Origin: 0-14-0-80-60-11 sp049322355 | Lineage (GTDB): Bacteria > Desulfobacterota > Desulfobaccia > Desulfobaccales > 0-14-0-80-60-11 | DNA: 64,000 nt | Assembly (NCBI GenBank): GCA_049322355.1 | Contig: JBMORG010000029.1 | Location: forward strand, 1 to 64,000 | Direction: 5' to 3' | Shown here: positions 25,188-33,884 of the stretch, piece by piece | Position numbering within the stretch: the stretch's first letter is position 1 | How the letters are laid out: each line of letters opens with the position of its first letter | The notes under the pieces: generated by a model | Told to the model about the DNA's origin: nothing | The model's input: only the letters and a program-made list of their open reading frames with translations | Databases searched by the model: none | Program-made: the position numbers and the translations under genes

Positions 25188-26819
25188 TTACTTGCCAAAA
25201 GGACATTTGGGAAAGGTGCATACCTTGCATTCCAGGCAGAAAGCGCCATGTCCCAGTTTGGCCAAATCCTGCCGGGTGATGGACTGCCCCGCCAGAAGAC
25301 GCGGTAACAGCAGGTCGAAGCTGGTGGTTTTGAAATATAGGGCGCAGGCGGGCACTCCCATAACCGGGACCTCACCAATCCTGGCCAAAAGGGTCATGGC
25401 ACCCGGAAGGATTGGGGCCCCGTAAAGAAGATCAGTGGCCCCGGCTTCCACGAGTCCTTGTCGGGTCACATCATCAGGGTCCACCGACAACCCGGCCGTG
25501 GTCACCAGCAGGTCCACCCCCGCGGCCAGCAGGTCCTCAATCCCTTCCCGGATGGCTCGCCGGTCGTCAGGCACAATTCTGGAGGCCGCCACCCGGCAGT
25601 CAAATTTCTCCACCTTGGCCTGGATGATTGGGATGAATTTGTCCTCCACCAAACCCATGAACACCTCAGTGCCGGTTACCAGGACGCCCACCCGGGCTGG
25701 TTTGAGGGGGACCACCTGAAACAACGGGCCCTCTCGCAGGACAGTCAGGGCCCGTTCGAAGTCAGGCCTGGGAAGATACAATGGAATAGCCCGGGTGCCG
25801 CCAAAGACCCGCCCTGAGGTGAGGAGTGTGTACCCGGGACGACAGGCGCACATGACGCCGGGAAGCAGGTTGAACTGCTCCAGGCGCCGGTCATCCACCA
25901 GCAGCAGTCCATTTTTAGCTGCCCGGAAGTTGACCTTGCCTTCTCTGGGATTTTCCGTAAAGGCCACCCCGTCCCCGGCCATGGCTTGCCCGAAGGCCAG
26001 GGCCGCTTCATCTTCATGCACCCATTGAGAGTCAGCGGGTTCTGCCTCCACATAGAGGTGCTGGCGGCCCATTTGTTGGAGGCGGCAAAGGTCGCCAACG
26101 GTTATGTTCTGGCCGCGCCGAAAGACCGGCCCTTTGCTCTCTCCGGCGATGATCTGGGTCATGTCATGTATAACCCGCTGCCCCACGGCCTCGGCCAAGG
26201 GGACGGATCGGAGGATGGGGTCGGGAAGGGATATCTCCCGATCTCCCGGCACAGGCTGCACATAAGGTCCATCACCCTGGCAGCCCCGGCAGATGCCGCC
26301 GTCCTGCTCCGGGTAGGCCTCCCGGCACAAAGGACAAACGACGATGCGGCCTTTGCTGCGTTTATGCAAGAATTGGGGACGGACATTAACCTGGTGCCAA
26401 TCCAGGATTATTTCACCGGCCTCCTCAATCTGCTGATAAAGGACCTGTTGGTCTTGCTCCGCCTTGGGTTTGAGCTTGAGATACCAGGCGGCGATTTCGG
26501 GGTAAGCCGTCACCTTGGCGGGGTCCAGGAACACCCGCACTCCCACGCCTGTATATTTGTCATAGAGGCTGACGGCAAAGCGACCCAGGCTGACGATTTT
26601 GAGCCAGCCGTTCCCCACCGTACAGGGAGTAAGGAGTTGCACGGCGTCGGGGAGGCAGTTGCCGGTTTCCGCGACCGCGTCATAGAGAATGTTATCCGGC
26701 AGGAGGCGTTGGGCCAGGCTGACCATGACTCCACCGATGATCACGCCGGGAGCCGCGTATCCATGGAAACTTTGAACCTGGGCCAAAAACTCTTTAAACG
26801 AATAGGGACCGATTTGCAT
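25188..26819 (-). CDS. FmdE-MoeA fusion protein
   Basis: A 543-residue protein. Residues about 1-145 match the FmdE family (FHGYAAPGVIIGGVMV, ETGNCLPDAVQLLTPCTVGNG), and a zinc-finger follows (CPLCREAYPEQDGGICRGC, about 165-185). The remainder is MoeA-like with a MoaB/Mog molybdopterin-binding domain (VLVTGTEVFMG, LLVTTAGLSVDPDDVT, about 345-520). The tail ends CLECKVCTFPKC, an Fe-S-like spacing. MoeA inserts molybdate or tungstate into molybdopterin; FmdE is associated with formylmethanofuran dehydrogenase genes. Lying between two molybdopterin enzymes, it probably matures or inserts their cofactor. Confidence 0.85.
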   Translation of the reverse strand: MQIGPYSFKEFLAQVQSFHGYAAPGVIIGGVMVSLAQRLLPDNILYDAVAETGNCLPDAVQLLTPCTVGNGWLKIVSLGRFAVSLYDKYTGVGVRVFLDPAKVTAYPEIAAWYLKLKPKAEQDQQVLYQQIEEAGEIILDWHQVNVRPQFLHKRSKGRIVVCPLCREAYPEQDGGICRGCQGDGPYVQPVPGDREISLPDPILRSVPLAEAVGQRVIHDMTQIIAGESKGPVFRRGQNITVGDLCRLQQMGRQHLYVEAEPADSQWVHEDEAALAFGQAMAGDGVAFTENPREGKVNFRAAKNGLLLVDDRRLEQFNLLPGVMCACRPGYTLLTSGRVFGGTRAIPLYLPRPDFERALTVLREGPLFQVVPLKPARVGVLVTGTEVFMGLVEDKFIPIIQAKVEKFDCRVAASRIVPDDRRAIREGIEDLLAAGVDLLVTTAGLSVDPDDVTRQGLVEAGATDLLYGAPILPGAMTLLARIGEVPVMGVPACALYFKTTSFDLLLPRLLAGQSITRQDLAKLGHGAFCLECKVCTFPKCPFGK

Positions 26820-26907
26820 TAGGAATTACTTGTCCTTGAAAAATTATTGCAGGACTCCCGGAGGCCGATGTCCTCCAGGACACCTCTGAAAATTGCGAAA
26901 AACTCTT

Positions 26908-26930
26908 TAGCGTTACGCTATAATATTATA
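26908..26930. promoter_or_regulatory. Palindromic operator candidate upstream of FmdE-MoeA
   Basis: Two overlapping palindromes, TAGCG-TTA-CGCTA (26908-26920) and TATAATATTATA (26919-26930), lie about 90 bases before the start at 26819. The CGCTAT half-site resembles ModE-type molybdate operators and the sites upstream of the formate dehydrogenase gene. The regulator is not identified. Confidence 0.35.
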
Positions 26931-26952
26931 TTACCTGCCTAAAATCCTGGTT

Positions 26953-27058
26953 TTTTCCCTCCCCCGTGATAGGGGAGGGTTAGGGAGGATTGAAATAACC
27001 GGCAAGTCACTTTGCTTTATTCCGCCACCCTCAACCCCCTCCCACGAAGGAGGGGTAG
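26953..27058. repeat. Palindromic G/C-tract element, copy A
   Basis: A roughly 105-bp element whose ends are CCCTCCCCCGTGATAGGGGAGGG and its inverse (CCCTCAACCCCCTCCCACGAAGG) around an AT-rich centre. Similar copies are at about 43628-43720, 45802-45910 and 51911-52015. No protein is encoded. It looks like a MITE or REP-type repeat lying between two genes. Confidence 0.6.
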
Positions 27059-27101
27059 TTTAAAGACTTAAATTTATGAAAGGTACTTACGGCACAAAAT
27101 T

Positions 27102-29135
27102 CTAAGCGGCTTTTTCCAGCTTCACCGCGCACACTTTGTATTCCGGGGTCTTGGTAACAGGGTCCAGGGCGGCATTGGTAAGCCGGTTGGCGGCGCTTTC
27201 TGCGTAATGCAGCGGGATGAACACCACCCCGGGCTTGACCCGCTCGGTCACCAAAGCCGTGACCATGATGCTGCCCCGGCGGCTGCTGGCCTTAACCTGC
27301 TCTCCCGGCTGGATGTGCAGACGCCGGGCATCCTCAGGATGAATTTCCACCTCCACCACCGGGTTTTCATGGTGCAGTGTGCGACAACGCCGGGTCATGG
27401 TGCCGGTGAGATATTGGGTAAAAATGGTGCCGGTGGTAAGCCAGAAGGGATAATCGGTGTCCGGTCCTTCCGCCGGCGGCCGGAAATCAATGCCGTGAAA
27501 CATCCCCAGACCCCGGGAGAATTTGCCTTTATGCAAGTATTGGGTGCCGGGGTGGTCCGGGGTGGGGCAGGGCCAGCACAAGCCTTTCTCATTGAGACGG
27601 GGAAAACTCATGCCGCCGAAGGCCGGAGTCAGGGAGGCCATTTCGTTGAAGATATCCTCCCCCGAAGTGAAATTCATGGGATAGCCCATGCGGCTGGAAA
27701 GTTCCTGGAGGGTCTGCCAGTTGGCCTTGCCCGGGATGGGGTCGATGGCCGGCCGCACCCTTTGCACCCGGCGTTCGGAGTTGGAATAAGTGCCGTCCGA
27801 TTCTGCAAACGAGGCCGCGGGGAACACCACGTGGGCATGCACCGAGGTGGGGGTGGGGAAGATGTCCATAACCATCAGGAATTCCGCAGCCTTCATGGCT
27901 TCTTCCACCCGGTTGGCATCGGGGTAGCTCACCACCGGGTTGGCCCCAAAAACTACCAGGCCTTTGACTTTCCCTTCCAGGATGGCTTCGATCTGCTCAA
28001 ACATGGTGAGCCCAGGAGTGGCGGACAACTTTACGTTCCAGGCTTTTTCGAACTTGGCGATATTATCCGGCACCGTCACGTACTGGTAACCGGGAAGCAC
28101 ATTGGGCAGACACCCCATGTCGCAGGCCCCCTGCACGTTGTTTTGCCCCCGGATGGGGTTGACCCCGGTGGAGGGCCGGCCGATATGGCCGCAGAGCATG
28201 GCCAGGTTGGCCAGGCTTTTGACGTTGTCGGTGCCGGTGGAATGCTGGGTGATGCCCAGGACGTAGCAAATGGCGCTGGCCTCGGAGCGGGCGTACCATT
28301 CCGCCGCCTGCTGGAGTTGGTCAATGGGCACCCCGGTAATCTCGGACACCCGCTCCGGCGGGAATTTCTCAATCATCTCCACCAGGGCCGGGAAGTTCTC
28401 TGTCCTTTCTTCAATAAAAGCCTGGTTGTGCCAGCCGTTTTTATAAATCAGGTGCATGAGGCCGTTTATGAGGGCCACGTCGGTTCCCAGGCGGTGCTGT
28501 ACATGGAGGTGAGCCAGGGAAGCGATCTGAGTGCGCCGGGGGTCGGCCACTATGAGTTTGGCCCCATTGGCCTTGGCCCGCATCAGGCGCATTGAGCCAA
28601 TGGGATGGGCCACCGTAGTGTTGGTGCCGATGGCCAGGATACAGTTGGCGCTCTCCAATTCCACAAAGGAGTTGGTCATTGCCCCGCTGCCGAATGCGGC
28701 GGCCAGCCCGGCCACCGTGGGCGCGTGTCAGAGACGGGCGCAATGATCTATGTGGTTATGCCCAAACACCGTGCGGGCGAATTTTTGGAAGACATAGGTT
28801 TCTTCGTTGGTGCAGCGGGCCGAGCCTACAAAGGCCACGCTCTCCGGCCCGTAAGTGTCTTTTAGCCTCTTTAGCTGAGAGGCGGCATAATCCAGGGCCT
28901 GGTCCCAGGTGGTTTCTTGCAAAGAACCGTTTTGACGCAGGAGCGGCGTGGTCAGTCGGTCTTTATGGTGCACAAATTCATGGACGTTCCAGCCTTTGAT
29001 GCAGAGACTGCCTTCGTTGGTCGGCCCGGTTTTGGCCGGCAGGGTGCCGACGACCTGACCGTCCAGCACTTCCAGAAGCATGTTGCAACCCACCGCACAA
29101 TAGGGGCAGGTGGTGAGAACCGTCTTGAAATCCAT
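27102..29135 (-). CDS. fdhA: Selenocysteine formate dehydrogenase catalytic subunit
   Basis: A 677-residue formate dehydrogenase read through an in-frame TGA at 28730-28728 (residue 136). The context HIDHCARL-U-HAPTVAGLA is the standard Sec site of the family (Sec140 in E. coli FdhF). The N-terminus has the [4Fe-4S] motif CPYCAVGCN-x23-C; molybdopterin domains follow (IGTNTTVAHPIG, LGITQHSTGTDNV, GQNNVQGACDMG), then the C-terminal domain (WLTTGTIFTQYLTGTMTRRC). It interconverts formate and CO2 with a Mo- or W-bis-molybdopterin cofactor. No ferredoxin domain or partner subunit is attached. The ATG follows GGAG. A SECIS-like hairpin lies 11 bases after the TGA. A naive reading would split it into 135- and 537-residue pieces. 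Confidence 0.93.
28698..28716 (-). promoter_or_regulatory. Bacterial SECIS-like hairpin of formate dehydrogenase
   Basis: A 7-bp stem (GGTGGCC with GGCCGCC, one GU pair) closes a GGGCU loop, starting 11 bases after the UGA. The E. coli fdhF element has the same distance and a similar GGUCU loop. Confidence 0.78.
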
Positions 29136-29166
29136 GTCTCCACCGTCTCCTTATGGGTAATATTTG

Positions 29167-29255
29167 GCTATTCTCAACAAAGAATAGCGATTGCATAATA
29201 AAAGTGCCCCTAGTGGTCAGCAGGCATTTTCTCGCTATTCTGCATAGAAAATAGC
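29167..29255. promoter_or_regulatory. Twin 22-bp palindromic operators upstream of formate dehydrogenase
   Basis: Two sites of identical layout, GCTATTCT-N6-AGAATAGC (29167-29188) and GCTATTCT-N6-AAAATAGC (29234-29255), have centres 67 bp apart in the gap between the divergent formate dehydrogenase and sensor kinase genes. An additional outward match (AGAATAGCGA at 29181-29190 with TCGCTATTCT at 29232-29241) reflects the same half-sites. They look like dimer-binding sites of a transcription factor, possibly a ModE/TunR-type molybdate or tungstate regulator, which is inferred. Confidence 0.6.
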
Positions 29256-29604
29256 ATAATGATCATCTATTGCAAGATTTTTCTGATTCTTTCAAGCCCC
29301 TGGCGATTTTCATGCATATGTCGGCAGGATTTGCGGCTCGAAGGGTTTAGGCGCAGCCAGGCTGGTTATTTTAGTAATAATTTCAAATTGCCGATGAATT
29401 AAGAAAAGTTCTATTTTTCAATAACCTGCGCTGGTGACTCCCGCTGCATCCTGGCCGGCAGCGGCTTATTAACGATGTTGAGGCCGCTTCGTTACTTAGC
29501 CGGGAGATTGAAGGCCTGACCAAATCGGGTCGGATGCTTTCTCGTTGAACCGAAACCGACACCCAAAGAAACTCTTTTCATACCTGTCAGAGAATGGATG
29601 GGCC

Positions 29605-32600
29605 ATGGAAAATCCTGCCATTAAACCAATCGGTCCCCTCAACATGAGAGCCGGAGTTCTCCTGGTTCTATTGCTGATTCTCGGATGTCTCGGGAATTAC
29701 TTTACCCTACCCCTGTTTTTCGGAGCTGATTTTATCTTCGGCAGTATCGCGGTTTTCTTAGTGCTGACTTTTTATGGTTTAGGATGGGGGATGGTGGCGG
29801 CTGTGCTGGCCAACAGCTTTACCTACCTCCTCTGGGGTCATCCTTATGGCGGTCTCACCTTTATCACAGAGGCTCTTTTCGTGGGCTATTTCCTGCGTTC
29901 AGGCAGTCGGAACCTGGTTCTCCTGGATGGATTATTTTGGCTGCTGGTAGGTATGCCCCTGGCTTACGTATTTCATACCAAGGTGCTGCATTTGGGTCCT
30001 ATCATCGGCGCCTTTATCATGCTGCAACAGGGCATCAACGGCGTCTTTAACGCCCTGCTGGCAAGCCTGGCCGTCAACCACCTGCCCTTTGAGAAATTCT
30101 TGGAACCCGGCGCTCCCCGCCGGACCACCTCCCTCAGGGAGACCTTGTTAAATCTGATGGTGGCGGTGATTCTGTTGCCAGCCCTGGTTATCATGATCTT
30201 CAACAGCCGGGAGGGGGTAAAAGAAGGTCAGGACCATACCATTGATAATATGCAGATAGCCGGTGCTAATATTGTCGCCCAACTCTCTCTCTGGCATCAA
30301 CAAAACTTACACGCCGTAACCCAACTGGCGGAGTTGGCTGCCAAAACTTCCCTGGAACCCTCACCGGCGTTGCAGCATGACACGGAGGTCATCGAGAAAG
30401 CCCACGCCCGGTTCCGTTCGATGCTGGTGGCCAATGCCCAGGGGACCAGTATCTCCTGTTCTCCTGCGGTAAGTGCTGAAGGACAAAGCAATATCGGCAT
30501 TAATTATGCCGACCGGCGGTATTACCAGGATATGCTTAGCACCAAGCGTCCTGTAGTCTCCGAGGTCTTAATAGGTCGGGTCATGCGCTTCCCTGTGGTG
30601 ACCGTCTCGGTTCCCATTTTCAGAGGGGAGAATTTTAGAGGCTACGCTTTGGGAGTTCTGAATTTGCATGGCATTCAGGAAATGCTGCAACCCTTCGGTG
30701 AGCAGTTGAATTTGGGCATCACCCTGGTTGATTCCCAGGGCCAGGTGATCATCAGCACTATGTCAGACCGGAAGCCCCTGGTGCCCTGGGTCCGTCAAGG
30801 CGGCACCGTGCAACCTCTTCGAGGTTCGGTTTACCAGTGGCTCCCGGATAACCGGCAGAAGGCATCCATGGCCCGCTGGAAAAACTCTTTTTATGTGGGG
30901 GAATACAGCATCCCAGATTTACCCTGGAAGCTGGTGGTGGAGGCGCCGTTGGCCCCCCTGCAGAAAAATCTGTACCTTCTTTACGTGCGTAATCTGGCCA
31001 TCATGACCGGATTGACCGTGGTAGTCCTGCTCCTGTCAGTGCTTTTCACCCGCTGGCTGGTCCGTCCCCTGGCGGGCCTGGCCCTGGTCACCAGCAATCT
31101 GCCTGACAAGTTGTTGGCGAACCGGGATATTACCTGGCCCGAGAGCTCGGCCACCGAGATGCATTCCCTGGTGGCCAACTTTAAAACCATGGCCCGGTCT
31201 CTGACTGCTTATATCCAGGGTCTTAAGGCAGCCAATATCGATCTGACGGCGGAAATCGACGAACTAATCAGGGTTGAAGCGGCTCTGCGGGACAGCGAGG
31301 CCAGGTACCGTCTCCTGGCCGACAATGCCCGGGATGTTATCTGGAGAATGGACGAGAACCAGCAATTGTCCTATGTCAGTCCTTCCGTCCAGCTTTTAAC
31401 CGGATTTTCGCCGGAAGATACCATGGATCGGGGGCTGGCAGGGATGCTGACCCCCGCCTCCCTTCAGGCAGCTTTAGACATGATTGCCCAACTTCAGGAG
31501 GTGGAACTCCGAGAGAAGCCAGCCGTCCCACCTGCCGTCACTTTGGAAGTGGAAGTCTTGCGCCAAGATGGCGGCACTATCTGGGGCGAGGCCCACGCCA
31601 CCTTGCTGCGGGACTCGCAGGGCCGCTTCGCAGGCTTTATGGGGGTCCTCCGGGATACCACCGAACGCCGGCTGGCCGAAGCGGCCTTGCGGGAAAGCGA
31701 ACAGCGAGTCCGGCTGAAACTGGAAAGCATTCTGTCCCCGGAAGGGGACTTGGGGAACCTGGAGCTTGCCGACATTATCGATGTCCCGACGATTCAATCG
31801 CTGATGGATGACTTCTATGAGCTGGCTCATTTCCCCATGAGCCTCATCGATCTTCAGGGCAAGGTCCTGGTGGGGGTGGGCTGGCAAGATGTCTGCACGA
31901 AGTTCCATCGCACCCATCCGAAGACTTACAGGTATTGCCTGGAAAGCAACACGCAACTTTCTCAAGACGTGCCTCCGGGTGAATTCCGGCCCTATAAATG
32001 CAAGAACCAGATGTGGAACATCGCCACGCCCATTGTGATAGGCGGCCATCATCTGGGCAATCTCTTTTCCGGGCAGTTCTTCTTTGAGGACGAATCGCTG
32101 GATTACGGACTCTTCCGATCACAGGCCAGGAAATACTGTTTTGACGAAAAAGCTTATCTCGCCGCGTTGGAACGAGTTCCGCGTCTGAGTAGGGAAACTG
32201 TAAACGCAGGCATGGCTTTTTTAATTAAATTGGCTAACATGCTGTCGCTGCTGAGTTACAGCAATATCAAGCTGGCCCGCACCTTGACGGAACGGGCCGC
32301 GTTAACGGAATCACTGCGGGAGAGCCAGGAACGGCTCAATCTGGCCCTGGCCGCGGCGCAGATGGGCGTCTGGGAGTGGAATATTCAAACCGATGCAGTC
32401 TTTTGGTCGCCGGAGTGTTATGAGATTACCGGCCTGGAGGGCCTTAAGGAACTGACGCTGGCTGACTTTATAAACCTCGTACACCCTGAAGATCTTGACC
32501 GCATCATGACCGCGTCCAGAAGAGCAATCGAGGCAAAAGAGGTTTATGCCGAAGATTTCCGCATCATCCGCCCCAGCGGCGAGGTGCGCTGGGTGACCAA

Positions 32601-33366
32601 TCTCGCACGGACCGAGTACGACAACAATGATCATCCTCTGCGCATGGTCGGCACTGTCATGGACATCACCGCCCGCCAAGAGACGGAGGAGGAGGTTATT
32701 CGTCAACGGGAGGAACTGCGAGGGCTGGCCACCCGGCTGGCGATGGTGGAAGAGGAAGAACGCCAGAATCTGGCCCGGGAGTTGCATGACCAGGTGTGTC
32801 AAAACCTGGCCATGTTGGGCCTCACCCTGGAATCTCTGAAGATCAAGGCGCAGCAAGAGCCGCTGCAACTGCTGTTGTCCAAGCTTGGGGACGCTGCGGT
32901 CTTGGTGGAGCAAACCGGCGAGATTACTCGAGAACTTATGGAAGGTTTGCGGCCTACGGTCCTGGACCATTACGGCCTTCTGGAAGCTTTGCGCCGCTGG
33001 GCTGAGCAGTTCTCCCAGCGCACCGGCATCCGTGTTGACGTCCAGGGAAAGGAGGCTATCCGCCTGGCTCCGCCGGTGGAACTGGCCCTGTTTCGCATTG
33101 CCCAGGAAGCCCTGAACAATGTGGCCAAGCATGCCAGAGCCACCAGGGTAGTGCTGACCGAAGAAGAAGTTAAGGGAACCGTGCACCTGAGTATCGCCGA
33201 CAACGGCGTAGGCTTCGATCTGAACCCGATAGGAGATATCTCCAAGGGCCGCCACCATTGGGGGCTTATGACCATGCGGGAGCGGGCTTTGGCTGTGGGC
33301 GGCCGGTGCCGCATAGAGTCCGAGCCCGGCCGGGGAACGCAGGTGATGGTGGAGGTGAGCTTATAA
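29605..33366 (+). CDS. Large membrane sensor kinase with Cache, PAS and PocR domains
   Basis: A roughly 1253-residue sensor. Its N-terminus has about six membrane helices (residues 15-180), then an extracytoplasmic Cache-type domain (about 200-440) closed by another helix (about 455-475). A linker is followed by PAS (about 560-695), PocR (about 715-888; ligand-binding domain with cysteines in VCTKFHR, YRYCLES and YKCKNQMW), a second PAS (about 908-1030), and a HisKA_3/HATPase module of the NarX type (ARELHDQVCQNLA with the phospho-His near 1058; NNVAKHARAT, DNGVGFD). The ATG at 29605 is preferred over an upstream TTG. Its gene diverges from formate dehydrogenase, so it may sense a related signal. 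No NarL-type partner gene is adjacent. Confidence 0.85.
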   Translation: MENPAIKPIGPLNMRAGVLLVLLLILGCLGNYFTLPLFFGADFIFGSIAVFLVLTFYGLGWGMVAAVLANSFTYLLWGHPYGGLTFITEALFVGYFLRSGSRNLVLLDGLFWLLVGMPLAYVFHTKVLHLGPIIGAFIMLQQGINGVFNALLASLAVNHLPFEKFLEPGAPRRTTSLRETLLNLMVAVILLPALVIMIFNSREGVKEGQDHTIDNMQIAGANIVAQLSLWHQQNLHAVTQLAELAAKTSLEPSPALQHDTEVIEKAHARFRSMLVANAQGTSISCSPAVSAEGQSNIGINYADRRYYQDMLSTKRPVVSEVLIGRVMRFPVVTVSVPIFRGENFRGYALGVLNLHGIQEMLQPFGEQLNLGITLVDSQGQVIISTMSDRKPLVPWVRQGGTVQPLRGSVYQWLPDNRQKASMARWKNSFYVGEYSIPDLPWKLVVEAPLAPLQKNLYLLYVRNLAIMTGLTVVVLLLSVLFTRWLVRPLAGLALVTSNLPDKLLANRDITWPESSATEMHSLVANFKTMARSLTAYIQGLKAANIDLTAEIDELIRVEAALRDSEARYRLLADNARDVIWRMDENQQLSYVSPSVQLLTGFSPEDTMDRGLAGMLTPASLQAALDMIAQLQEVELREKPAVPPAVTLEVEVLRQDGGTIWGEAHATLLRDSQGRFAGFMGVLRDTTERRLAEAALRESEQRVRLKLESILSPEGDLGNLELADIIDVPTIQSLMDDFYELAHFPMSLIDLQGKVLVGVGWQDVCTKFHRTHPKTYRYCLESNTQLSQDVPPGEFRPYKCKNQMWNIATPIVIGGHHLGNLFSGQFFFEDESLDYGLFRSQARKYCFDEKAYLAALERVPRLSRETVNAGMAFLIKLANMLSLLSYSNIKLARTLTERAALTESLRESQERLNLALAAAQMGVWEWNIQTDAVFWSPECYEITGLEGLKELTLADFINLVHPEDLDRIMTASRRAIEAKEVYAEDFRIIRPSGEVRWVTNLARTEYDNNDHPLRMVGTVMDITARQETEEEVIRQREELRGLATRLAMVEEEERQNLARELHDQVCQNLAMLGLTLESLKIKAQQEPLQLLLSKLGDAAVLVEQTGEITRELMEGLRPTVLDHYGLLEALRRWAEQFSQRTGIRVDVQGKEAIRLAPPVELALFRIAQEALNNVAKHARATRVVLTEEEVKGTVHLSIADNGVGFDLNPIGDISKGRHHWGLMTMRERALAVGGRCRIESEPGRGTQVMVEVSL

Positions 33367-33884
33367 ATATTTCTTTATTCCACACCGCTGCAGCCGAGAG
33401 AGCTTATCAATTACCTGATACAAGTATCCGTTAACGTTGCGCCTAATTCATCCTTGTTATAACTAATTTATTTTACCTAGTTTTTTATAGTCTATCCTGA
33501 CTGATGATAAGTATCGGTACGTTTCGAGCATGCTGCACAGTTTGCATGCCTGAGCCGCATCGACTCCGAAAGCCTGCAAATCTCTTCAGCAAATTTTGTG
33601 TTAAGCCAATCTCTCATGAGCCGGGAATAATTCCCCCATATTTATAATAAAATTAAGATTTGATAGAAGTTCTTATCTGAGATGGATAGATTTCGGGCCA
33701 ATCTTAAGCAGACCGCCACCCCAATAAGGCGAAGTATAAGTTGAAGGGAGCACGAATGTATTTTAAAATAAAACAAGATGTTAGCAAAGATTGGCCAAAC
33801 TTGTGGCGGGTAACTCGCCTTGTGTTTATAACAAAACTCGATTTGTAAACCCGTAGCCAAGAGATTTAAGGGTATTGGTGCATC
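33367..33884. other. Intergenic region, nothing recognised
   Basis: These 518 bases are AT-rich compared with the flanking genes. A 72-codon frame on the minus strand (33642-33860) has no recognisable domain. No repeats, RNA gene or strong promoter was identified. Confidence 0.5.

Noticed and set aside
27207..28595. A 462-codon plus-strand open frame inside the formate dehydrogenase gene
   Set aside because: It is an antisense shadow of a well-conserved enzyme, with no ribosome binding site or domain.
28728..28730. A nonsense mutation making formate dehydrogenase a pseudogene
   Set aside because: The TGA is exactly at the known Sec position, both sides remain conserved and a SECIS-like hairpin follows.
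32311..33258. A 315-codon minus-strand open frame inside the PocR sensor kinase gene
   Set aside because: It is opposite the PAS and kinase domains of the sensor and has no recognisable product.
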